A model generated the notes under the pieces. That model did no database searches and was not told the origin of the DNA. It was given only the letters and a program-made list of their open reading frames with translations. Source: Aurelia coerulea (Eukaryota > Cnidaria > Scyphozoa > Semaeostomeae > Ulmaridae). From it: a stretch of DNA of 64,000 nt. Location: NCBI GenBank assembly GCA_039566865.1, contig CM076948.1:18053001-18117000 (forward strand). The letters run 5' to 3'. The position numbers and the translations under genes were made by a program. Of the stretch, positions 26,661 through 35,600 are shown one piece after another. Within the stretch, counting starts at the first letter, position 1, and each line of letters opens with the position of its first letter.

Positions 26661-28960
26661 TATCGGGCCTAAGAGTCATGACTGTCCTAGCGAGAAAACC
26701 CTTCGCTAAACCCGAACACTGTGGCAAAACTACACTATGCAACACTTAGATTTTTTTAAATTACCTTGTTTACACCTCCATGAAATATGTTCAATTCTCA
26801 AAAAGTTTGGGAAAATTGGTGGAGGGCCCGAGCGGAACGACAAACACACCCCTTTCTAAATTCTCCAATTTATCGGGCCTAAGAGTCATGACTGTCCTAG
26901 CGGGAAAATCCTTGGATAAACCCGAACGCTGTGGCAAAACTACACTATGCAACACTTAGATTTTTTTAAATTACCTTGTTCACACCTCCATGAAATATGT
27001 TCAGTTCTCAAAAAGTTTGGGAAAATTGGTGGAGGGCCCGAGCGGAACGACAAACACACCCCTTTCTAAATTCTCCAATTTATCGGGCCTAAGAGTCATG
27101 ACTGTCCTAGCGGGAAAATCCTTGGATAAACCCGAACGCTGTGGCAAAACTACACTATGCAACACTTAGATTTTTTTAAATTACCTTGTTCACACCTCCA
27201 TGAAATATGTTCAGTTCTCAAAAAGTTTGGGAAAATTGGTGGAGGACCCGAGCGGAACAACAAATACACCCCTTTCTAAATTCTCCAATTTATCGGGCCT
27301 AAGAGTCATGACTGTCCCAGCGAGAAAACCCTTCGCTAAACCCGAACACTGTGGCAAAACTACACTATGCAACACTTAGATTTTTTTAAATTACCTTGTT
27401 TACACCTCCATGAAATATGTTCAATTCTCAAAAAGTTTGGGAAAATTGGTGGAGGGCCCGAGCGGAACGACAAATACACCCCTTTCTAAATTCTCCAATT
27501 TATCGGGCCTAAGAGTCATGACTGTCCTAGCGAGAAAATCCTTCGCTAAACCCGAACACTGTGGCAAAACTACACTATGCAACACTTAGATTTTTTTAAA
27601 TTACCTTGTTTACACCTCCATGAAATATGTTCAATTCTCAAAAAGTTTGGGAAAATTGGTGGAGGGCCCGAGCGGAACGACAAATACACCCCTTTCTAAA
27701 TTCTCCAATTTATCGGGCCTAAGAGTCATGACTGTCCCAGCGAGAAAACCCTTCGCTAAACCCGAACACTGTGGCAAAACTACACTATGCAACACTTAGA
27801 TTTTTTTAAATTACCTTGTTTACACCTCCATGAAATATGTTCAATTCTCAAAAAGTTTGGGAAAATTGGTGGAGGGCCCGAGCGGAACGACAAATACACC
27901 CCTTTCTAAATTCTCCAATTTATCGGGCCTAAGAGTCATGACTGTCCTAGCGAGAAAATCCTTCGCTAAACCCGAACACTGTGGCAAAACTACACTATGC
28001 AACACTTAGATTTTTTTAAATTACCTTGTTCACACCTCCATGAAATATGTTCAGTTCTCAAAAAGTTTGGGAAAATTGGTGGAGGACCCGAGCGGAACAA
28101 CAAATACACCCCTTTCTAAATTCTCCAATTTATCGGGCCTAAGAGTCATGACTGTCCTAGCGAGAAAATCCTTCGCTAAACCCGAACACTGTGGCAAAAC
28201 TACACTATGCAACACTTAGATTTTTTTTAAATTACCTTGTTTACACCTCCATGAAATATGTTCAATTCTCAAAAAGTTTGGGAAAATTGGTGGAGGACCC
28301 GAGCGGAACGACAAATACACCCCTTTCTAAATTCTCCAATTTATCGGGCCTAAGAGTCATGACTGTCCCAGCGAGAAAACCCTTCGCTAAACTCGAACAC
28401 TGTGGCAAAACTACACTATGCAACACTTCGATTTTTTCAAATTACCTTGTTTACACCTTCATGAAATATGTTCAATTCTCAAAAAGTTTGGGAAAATTGG
28501 TGGAGGGCCCGAGCGGAACGACAAACACACCCCTTTCTAAATTCTCCAATTTATCGGGCCTAAGAGTCATGACTGTCCTAGCGAGAAAATCCTTCGCTAA
28601 ACCCGAACACTGTGGCAAAACTACACTATGCAACACTTAGATTTTTTTAAATTACCTTGTTCACACCTCCATGAAATATGTTCAGTTCTCAAAAAGTTTG
28701 GGAAAATTGGTGGAGGACCCGAGCGGAACAACAAATACACCCCTTTCTAAATTCTCCAATTTATCGGGCCTAAGAGTCATGACTGTCCTAGCGAGAAAAC
28801 CCTTAGCTAAACCCGAACACTGTGGCAATACCACACTATGCAACACTTAGATTTTTTCAAATTACCTTGTTTACACCTTCATGAAATATGTTCAATTCTC
28901 AAAAAGTTTGGGAAAATTGGTGGAGGGCCCGAGCGAAATGACAAAATATACCCCATTCTG
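26661..28960. repeat. Tandem array of a 210-bp unit (eleven copies)
   Basis: The unit start TATCGGGCCTAAGAGTC occurs at 26661, 26871, 27081, 27291, 27501, 27711, 27921, 28131, 28342, 28552 and 28762. The period is 210 bp, becoming 211 once because of an extra T in the T-tract near 28221. The last copy decays at about 28960. Copies are over 90% alike by eye. Units 27291 and 27711 share CCCAGCGAGAAAACCC, and units 27501 and 27921 share CCTAGCGAGAAAATCC, showing a 420-bp dimeric sub-structure. Units 26871 and 27081 share GGATAAACCCGAACGC. The repeat is unrelated to the 249-bp satellite. A 149-codon frame (28191-28640) crosses two units but is broken in the others, so it is not called as a gene. 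Confidence 0.95.
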
Positions 28961-29502
28961 TTTCTATTTCTCTGTATTCCTATTTGTAGAGATCATTGCA
29001 ATTAGAGAAAGATAGGGGTGCTGTTTCCTCTTAATACAGGTTGTGCGGCATAATGAATTATGTTGGGTGATAAACTAGACTTACTGCAAAATTTCCAACA
29101 TAATGGCTCTTTCCTCTTAAAATTTTGCCCTTGTGTTATGAACTTGTGTATCTTCTGCTGCAGCAATATTGTTTCAATTATATTCTGATATCTTCAAATA
29201 CCTAATGACAGGTTTTACATATTGGGTAAAATATGCCTTGTTTAAAATATTTATAAAAACTGATGAAAGTATTTCAACGAACCTAATTCATTTTCATATC
29301 ATGAGAAATCTCATATTTTCATCATAGAAAAAAGGAAAATTACAAATTGGATAGAGAAACGAGGATCTCACCATACAGAATGCAATGGCTTGATCACATT
29401 AATAAGATGGGCGGTAAAACAGAAAGGTGTATGCTATTAAGCAATGTTAATTGAAGAAGAACTACCTAAACAAGGACTTACAGTATGCCAAATTTAGAAA
29501 CA
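28961..29502. other. Unique AT-rich spacer; possible degraded LINE fragment near its end
   Basis: There is no repeat or gene that I can support here. On the plus strand a frame of about 50 codons reaching a stop near 29454 contains YRMQWLDHINKMGG (about 29371-29412). This loosely resembles the R-x-x-W-x-G-H-V-x-R-M segment found near the C-terminus of many LINE-encoded proteins. The usual glycine is aspartate here, and no reverse transcriptase motifs accompany it. I treat it as a weak resemblance only. Confidence 0.3.
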
Positions 29503-29510
29503 CTTGAATG

Positions 29511-29682
29511 CAGAGATGTAGGAACCAGGGGGGGGGGGGGGCACTGGAGGCACATGTCCCCTCAACATTTTGCAATAAACAAAGAAGTGCCCTCTTATTT
29601 TGAGGAAGTGCCCCTTTAGCTCAATGAAAAGTGCCCTTGAAGTGTTGTGCCCCCCAACTTTGAGATGCTTCCTACATTCCTG
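29511..29682 (+). mobile_element. hAT-like miniature element, copy 1 (172 bp)
   Basis: It begins CAGAGATGTAGGAACC and ends CTTCCTACATTCCTG, which are imperfect inverted termini of the CAGRG type. The flanks are CTTGAATG (29503-29510) and CTTGAATA (29683-29690), an 8-bp target duplication with one mismatch. CAG-start termini with 8-bp duplications are typical of the hAT superfamily. The interior holds a run of 14 G (29528-29541) and repeated AAGTGCCC motifs. It has no coding capacity. A second copy lies inverted at 31684-31849; both retain the interior block TTTTGCAATAAACAAAGAAG. Confidence 0.85.
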
Positions 29683-29690
29683 CTTGAATA

Positions 29691-30143
29691 AAATGCAGCT
29701 GTTAACAATCATTTATGATTCAATTGACTGTAATTTACTCTTTGAAGAATTGCTTGGATCATATCATGGTCTAACTTATTCTCTCTGAAAACTTTGACAT
29801 TATTTTATGTTATTGGAAGCTTTTAGAATTTTTCTAATTTTTGAGAATTGAACTTTACTTAAAAGTTTGTTAGAGCGTGCAGCAAAGTCTTCCAATTTTC
29901 ATTGATGGGGAATATCTTGATTGTGCCTTTGTGATCAGTAAGGGTGCAAAAACAAAGTGATTTAATGTTCTGAAGAATAGCAGATAATGCACCATTCCAG
30001 CTATCCATAGGTTTCACATTCTGTGTTTAGTTTGATTTGATCTCAGTGAATTCTGAGATGTGAAATCTATGATAGCTCTGAAATCTCTTCTCCAAGCCAA
30101 CAAACTAATTACTGATTATTTTGATTCATAGAATTTACCCTCA
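29691..30143. other. Unique spacer, no feature recognised
   Basis: AT-rich, non-repetitive sequence between two miniature elements. Stops are frequent in all frames and there are no recognisable motifs. Confidence 0.6.
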
Positions 30144-30151
30144 CTCTCATG

Positions 30152-30306
30152 CATCAAGCATACAAGATGGGGGGCGGGGGGGGGGGGGTAGCCCCCCAAC
30201 TTTGGAATAATTATTGAAAATCTGCCCTCAGTTGAGCAAAAATGTTGGTAAATAATGGACTTTGTGTTGGGCAGCCCCCTAGATGTTTTCTTCCCATACA
30301 CTTATG
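30152..30306 (+). mobile_element. Second-family miniature element, copy 1 (155 bp)
   Basis: It shares an ordered set of blocks with 31421-31617: a G-run followed by TAGCCCCCCAA or CAGCCCCCCAA, then AAAATCTGCCCTCAGT, GCAAAAATGTTGG, AATGGACTTTGTGT, GCCCCCTAGAT and finally ACTTATG or GCTTATG. The right terminus is CCCATACACTTATG; the left terminus, CATCAAGCATACAAGATGG, is a decayed counterpart. The flanks CTCTCATG (30144-30151) and CTCTCGAG (30307-30314) fit a decayed 8-bp target duplication (6 of 8 match). Runs of 6 and 13 G lie at 30169-30188. It is older or more eroded than the copy at 31421. Confidence 0.7.
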
Positions 30307-30314
30307 CTCTCGAG

Positions 30315-30578
30315 ACAAGTTTTCAATCTAAACTATGTTGAAGTGATGGCAAATAATGACAGAGAATTGCAATAAGTAATAGATGAAATAAAATGATTTC
30401 TAAAGATCCGGCTAATCACCTAAAAAAATGCTGTAAAAAGATGCTGTAAAAATTCCAGTGTAAAGTAATGTTTGACAGTTAACATAGCTCTGTATGTAAC
30501 AATGCTGAGTCCAGAAGAGTATAATTATAGGCTTGCTGGCATAAGGCGTAATTGACAAACAATTTTTGCCATGGTCAA
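30315..30578. other. Unique spacer, no feature recognised
   Basis: Non-repetitive AT-rich sequence. Open frames here on the minus strand run on from the adjacent fold-back element and show no protein family features. Confidence 0.55.
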
Positions 30579-30587
30579 TGGAATTGG

Positions 30588-30698
30588 TAGCCTGCATGCA
30601 GCCTCTGCTGTCACTGCGGAGCGGAGGGGGGAGGAAAGATTTCCGCTCAATCCTCCTCCCTCCGCTCCGCAGTGACAGCAGAGGCTTCACGCAGGCTA
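30588..30698. mobile_element. Fold-back miniature element (111 bp, 48-bp arms)
   Basis: The left arm 30588-30635 and the inverted right arm 30651-30698 match over 48 positions with three mismatches. The arms start TAGCCTGC and share a 29-bp perfect core at arm positions 13-41; the loop is 15 bases. The flanks TGGAATTGG (30579-30587) and TGAAATTGG (30699-30707) form a 9-bp target duplication with one mismatch. Nine-base duplications are characteristic of Mutator-like elements, but the termini are not otherwise diagnostic, so the superfamily is open. It has no coding capacity. A transcript across it would fold into a long hairpin. Confidence 0.85.
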
Positions 30699-30707
30699 TG
30701 AAATTGG

Positions 30708-31406
30708 GCCATTAACAGGGGGTGGGGGTGCAGCTCAAATCTGTTCAAAATTGTTATTTTGTGATCAAAATAGTTACTTTGTGATGAAAATTCAAATAGG
30801 TTATTTATTCATAATCAATTTCTGAAGAAAAACTTGCAGCAGTTAATTTTGTGGCAGTGAACTTTGTAATATTAACATCACAATCTAGATAATGAAGTTC
30901 CCATAAGATTAGGCCCTGACCACAGACACAAATCAGCCTATAATGAGAGGTGGTAGTACGCCCATGACAAAGGAAAAATTTAGTGGTCCGTTAGAGATGG
31001 GGATTTAGCCCTTAGCAGCACGATTCTGTCAACTGTGGCAAAGATTGTTTTTCGACTCCTAACATTGACGATGATGACATACACGTATTTTGTTCAGAAA
31101 CTAAGAATTTGGGGCAGTACTACTGAAAGTTTCTTAAGATTATCAGATTTTGAGTACTCAGAGTTCCTTACGAGTTTCTTAGAGGTTCCATAACAATCTT
31201 CATGTTCAAATATTTCAAAACAACATTTTTTAAGCCTCTCCAATGTTTAGACATTAAGTACCTTACGAGTAATATAATACAGGAAACAAGTAAAAGTAAG
31301 GCAACAATATGTCAAGGACTTCCTTTATCAAAATAAATAGTTTCTTAACTTATTTTCTCCCAGTACTGGAGTTCCTAAATTTTTTGGTGATCTGAGAGTT
31401 GAGTTT
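30708..31406. other. Unique spacer of about 700 bp
   Basis: I see no gene. A G-rich tract, GGGGGTGGGGGTG, follows the fold-back element at about 30718. The motif CTTACGAGT recurs at about 31169 and 31263, and related GAGTTTCTTA words recur between 31140 and 31410, suggesting small local duplications. Otherwise it is featureless AT-rich sequence. Confidence 0.55.
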
Positions 31407-31420
31407 CTTATGGGCAGTTT

Positions 31421-31617
31421 CATAAGCGTACGGGGTGGGGGGGCCGGGGGGGTGGCAGCCCCCCAATATTTGAGAAATCGTCGAAAATCAGCCCCAATCT
31501 GGCAAAAATCTGCCCTTAGTCGGGCAAAAATCTGCCCTCAGTCGGGCAAAAATGTTGGCAAACAATGGACTTTGTGTCGGGCCGCCCCCCTAGATTTTTT
31601 CTTCCTGTACGCTTATG
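31421..31617 (+). mobile_element. Second-family miniature element, copy 2 (197 bp)
   Basis: The termini CATAAGCGTAC (31421-31431) and GTACGCTTATG (31607-31617) are perfect 11-bp inverted repeats. The flanks GGCAGTTT (31413-31420) and GGCAGTTT (31618-31625) are a perfect 8-bp target duplication. The interior starts with G-runs followed by CAGCCCCCC, which can pair with each other. It contains about three copies of a 23-bp unit around GGGCAAAAATCTGCCCT, more than the copy at 30152 holds. The 8-bp duplication fits hAT or another 8-bp-duplicating superfamily. The open frame that spans it (from 31410) is not a gene. Confidence 0.88.
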
Positions 31618-31683
31618 GGCAGTTTCTTACAAAAAAATACGTGTAGATCCTTCAAACATGAATGAAGACCTGAACATTGTAAC

Positions 31684-31849
31684 CAGGGACATAGGAAGCA
31701 TCTGAAACTTGGAGGGGCATGACACTTCAAGGGCACTTTTCTCTTAAGCTAAAGGGACATTTCCTGAAAATAAAAAGGGCACTTCTTTGTTTATTGCAAA
31801 ATCTTGGGGGGCACGTGCCCCCAGTGCCTCCCCGGTTCCTACGTCTCTG
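31684..31849 (-). mobile_element. hAT-like miniature element, copy 2 (166 bp, inverted)
   Basis: On the plus strand it reads CAGGGACATAGGAAGC to CCTACGTCTCTG, the reverse of the element at 29511-29682. A perfect 8-bp target duplication ATTGTAAC lies at 31676-31683 and 31850-31857. Terminal CAGRGAC plus an 8-bp duplication identifies the hAT superfamily with good confidence. The interior includes a 16-bp perfect palindrome at 31807-31822 centred on CACGTG. The long G-run of copy 1 is short here. Confidence 0.9.
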
Positions 31850-31857
31850 ATTGTAAC

Positions 31858-32626
31858 TGAGTTTTCCCTTATGCTGAACGTTCAGTTTCAATACGGTACT
31901 ATTGTTAGATATCTCTGGTAGTTCCAGTGTATTGTTTCTAATTTTGACACCCATTTCTTCCTGTTTTTACTGTGGATCTCTGTTGATCTTCATAGGACTT
32001 TTGAAAACAATTTCATGATTTGTGTATGGCACAGAAAATCGAACATTCTCTTTACTGCAGTTACTATTAGCAAAATAAGATTAAATCCAACATCATATCA
32101 AGCGTTGTTCATTCTCCAAGACACAAGGTTCCTTTGGGCGATGCTGAGTGATGATGATTGCAGAGATAGAAAGCATGTTTCATTCACCAGTGGTTTCATC
32201 GCGACTTCACACGTATCGTACACCTGTTAATCAGGCCATTAACTATCATTAGGTTGTCGATTTTATATTACAAGAGATGGTCGAAAGGTTCAGTCTTCTT
32301 TCGCGCTTCTTTGCTGGCAGGATAAAAAAGCAACGAACCCAATCGGGAGTAATAATAATGTCCACAGAAGAGCTCAATGTCAACAATCACATCAATCTGT
32401 TTCTGTGCCAGCCTGCATCCACAGCTCTTTCCGACTATTGATAAGAAACTAAACTGAAAAATTATCGAGGTAAACTGTGTTCAAATGAAGTTTGTGCTTG
32501 CGTTAAGAAACCTTCAATATTCACAACATTCCAAATGAAGAAAGTTAGGCCACACTACAGCTTTGCTCGCGTAAAATCGACCTTGTAATCATTGATCCCC
32601 TGTGCGCTCTTCGCGCATGGCAAATG
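31858..32626. other. Right unique region and subterminal hairpin of the insert
   Basis: About 770 bp without repeats. A 71-codon plus-strand frame (32015-32230) has no recognisable domain and no composition change, so I do not call a gene. Near the right end, TGCGC-TCTTC-GCGCA forms a 5-bp stem-loop about 11 bp before the inverted repeat. It mirrors the GC-rich hairpin at the left end and may be part of the transposase recognition region (inference). Confidence 0.5.
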
Positions 32627-32643
32627 CAATTTTCCGTCCTGCT
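32627..32643 (-). repeat. Right terminal inverted repeat (17 bp)
   Basis: CAATTTTCCGTCCTGCT is the exact reverse complement of 26366-26382. A single C (32644) separates it from satellite sequence resuming at TTCTGCAAGTAATATC. Confidence 0.9.
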
Positions 32644-32644
32644 C

Positions 32645-35600
32645 TTCTGCAAGTAATATCTTTTATAGCATTATATGAATGCTGCAGAAACCATTCTTGG
32701 AATCATTACTATAGCCAACAAGTTTTTTCTTTAGTCTAATTTTAGCTTTACTGCATAAACAAACATCGATTTATTAAATGTTTATTTTCTCAAAGAAAAC
32801 CAAATATAAACGGAAAAACTGTGGATTAATGTATTTTAGCAGCTACAATTTATCTTATAAAGAGTATTGCACTCATCGGCCTTTAAAACTTTAGTTCTGC
32901 AAGTAATTTCTTTTATAGCACTATATTAATGCTGCAGAAACCATTCTTGGAATCATTACTATAGCCAACAAGTTTTTTTTTAGTCTAATTTTAGCTTTAC
33001 TGCATAAACAAACATCGATTTATTAAATGTTTATTTTCTCAAAGAAAACCAAATATAAACGGAAAATCTGTGGATTAATGTATTTTAGCAGCTACAATTT
33101 ATATTATAAAGAGAATTGCACTCATCGTTCTTTAAAACTTTAGTTCTACCAGTAATTTTTTTTATAGCACTATATTAGTGCTAACGCAACCCTTCTTGGA
33201 AACATTACTATATACATTAGTTTTTTCTTTAGAGTCGTTTTATATTTACTGCATAAACGAACATCGATTAATAAAATGTTTATTTTCTCAAAGAAAACAA
33301 ACTATCAACACAAAAAGTGTGGATTAACGTAACTTAGTAGCTACAATTTTTATGATTGAAAGTATTGCACTCATCGTTCTTTAAAACTTTAGTTCGGCCA
33401 GTAACTTCTTTAATAGCACTCTATTAGTGCTGCAGCAACCCTTCTTGGAAACATTACTATAGACATTAGTTTTTTCTTTAGTCTCATTTTAGCTTTACTG
33501 CATAAACAAACATCGATTTATTAAATGTATATTTTCTCAAAGAAAACCAAATATAAACGGAAAAACTGTGGATTAATGTATTTTAGCAGCTACAATTTAT
33601 CTTATAAAGAGTGTTGAACTCATCGGCCTTTAAAACTTTAGTTCTGCCAGTAATTTGTTTTATAGCACTATATTAGTGGTGCAGCGGCCTTTCTTGGAAA
33701 CATTACTGTAGACATTAGCTTTTTTTTAGTGTCGTTTTATCTTTAATGCATAAACAAACATCGATTAATAAAGTGTTTATTTTCTCAAAGAAAACAAAAT
33801 ATAAACACAAAAAGTGTGGGTTAACGTACTTTAGTAGCTACAATTTATATTATAAAGAGAATTGCACTCATCGTTCCTTAAAACTTTAGTTCTACCAGTA
33901 ATTTCTTTTATAGCACTATATTAGTGCTAACGCAACCCTTCTTGGAAACATTACTATAGACATTAGTTTTTTCTTTAGAGTCGTTTTATCTTTACTGCAT
34001 AAACGAACATCGATTAATAAAATGTTTATTTTCTCAAAGAAAACAAAATATCAACACAAAAAGTGTGGATTAACGTAATTTAGTAGCTACAATTTATATT
34101 ATAAAGAGAATTGCACTAATCGTTCTTTAAAATTTTAGTTATGCCAGTAACTTTTTTAATAGCACTCTACTAGTGCTGCAGCAACCCTTCTAGGAACATT
34201 ACTATAGACATTAGTTTTTTCTTTAGTCTCATTTTAGCTTTACTGCATAAAATAACATCGATTAATAAAATTGTTATCTTCTTAAAGAAAACAAAATATA
34301 AACGGAAATACTGTGGATTAATGTATTTTAGCGGCTACAATTAATCTTATAAAGAGTGTTGAACTCATCGTTCTTTAAAACTTTAGTTCTGCCAGTAATT
34401 TCTTTTATAGCACTATATTAGTGCTAACGCAACCCTTCTTGGAAACATTACTATAGACATTAGTTTTTTCTTTAGAGTCGTTTTATCTTTACTGCATAAA
34501 CGAACATCGATTAATAAAATGTTTATTTTCTCAAAGAAAACAAAATATAAACACAAAAAGTGTGGATTAACGTACTTTAGTAGCTACAATTTATATTATA
34601 AAGAGAATTGCACTAATCGTTCTTTAAAATTTTAGTTATGCCAGTAACTTTTTTAATAGCACTCTACTAGTGCTGCAGCAACCATTCTTGGAAACATTAC
34701 TATAGACATTAGTTTTTTCTTTAGTCTCATTTTAGCTTTACTGCATAAAATAACATCGATTAATAAAATGTTTATCTTCTTAAAGAAAACAAAATATAAA
34801 CGGAAATACTGTGGATTAATGTATTTTAGCGGCTACAATTAATCTTATAAAGAGTGTTGAACTCATCGTTCTTTAAAACTTTAGTTCTGCCAGTAATTTC
34901 TTTTATAGCACTATATTAGTTCTAACGCAACCCTTCTTGGAAACATTACTATAGACATTAGTTTTTTCTTTAGAGTCGTTTTATCTTTACTGCATAAACG
35001 AACATCGATTAATAAAATGTTAATTTTCTCAAAGAAAACAAAATATAAACGGAAAAACTGTGGATTAATGTATTTTAGCAGCAACAATTTATCTTATAAA
35101 GAGCATTGCACTCATCGGCCTTTAAAACTTTTGTTCTGCAAGTAATATCTTTTATAGCACTATATGAATGCTGCAGAAACCATTCTTGGAATCATTACTA
35201 TAGCCAACAAGTTTTTTCTTTAGTCTAATTTTAGCTTTACTGCATAAACAAACATCGATTTATTAAATGTTTATTTTCTCAAAGAAAACCAAATATAAAC
35301 GGAAAAACTGTGGATTAATGTATTTTAGCAGCTACAATTTATCTTATAAAGAGTATTGCACTCATCGGCCTTTAAAACTTTAGTTCTGCAAGTAATTTCT
35401 TTTATAGCACTATATTAATGCTGCAGAAACCATTCTTGGAATCATTACTATAGCCAACAAGTTTTTTTTTTAGTCTAATTTTAGCTTTACTGCATAAACA
35501 AACATCGATTTATTAAATGTTTATTTTCTCAAAGAAAACCAAATATAAACGGAAAATCTGTGGATTAATGTATTTTAGCAGCTACAATTTATATTATAAA

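Larger units (their letters stand above)
26366..32643. mobile_element. 6278-bp insertion with 17-bp terminal inverted repeats (candidate non-autonomous DNA transposon)
   Basis: The block interrupts the satellite array, and none of its interior is satellite. Its ends, AGCAGGACGGAAAATTG at 26366-26382 and the exact reverse complement at 32627-32643, mark it as a terminal-inverted-repeat element. It contains subterminal hairpins, eleven 210-bp tandem repeats and five smaller miniature elements. I see no open reading frame long enough for a transposase, so it would need one supplied elsewhere. No target-site duplication is visible: the left flank ends TATAGACA and the right flank begins CTTCTGCA. 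The superfamily cannot be assigned without the duplication. A Helitron-like element is less likely, because it would not have long symmetric inverted termini. An assembly join is possible, but the matching termini argue against it. Confidence 0.8.

Noticed and set aside
29494..29788. Open frames on both strands across the first hAT-like miniature element
   Set aside because: Their low-complexity proline-rich or cysteine-containing peptides come from the G/C-runs and repeated AAGTGCCC motifs of a non-coding element.
30412..30690. 92-codon minus-strand open frame
   Set aside because: Its start half is the fold-back element read through and the rest is unique AT-rich sequence. There is no recognisable domain.
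31410..31646. 78-codon plus-strand open frame
   Set aside because: It matches the boundaries of the miniature element at 31421-31617 and its internal 23-bp repeats.
31727..32230. Open frames of 71-75 codons
   Set aside because: One crosses the second hAT-like copy and the other lies in unique sequence without protein signatures. Both lengths are expected by chance.
26366..32643. Helitron or TTAA-type (piggyBac, Kolobok) element
   Set aside because: The symmetric 17-bp inverted ends do not fit a typical Helitron, and the flanks are not TTAA.
26293..32717. A 73-bp target-site duplication
   Set aside because: The two 73-bp segments occupy the same monomer phase but differ at many sites, so they derive from different monomers and not from one duplicated target.
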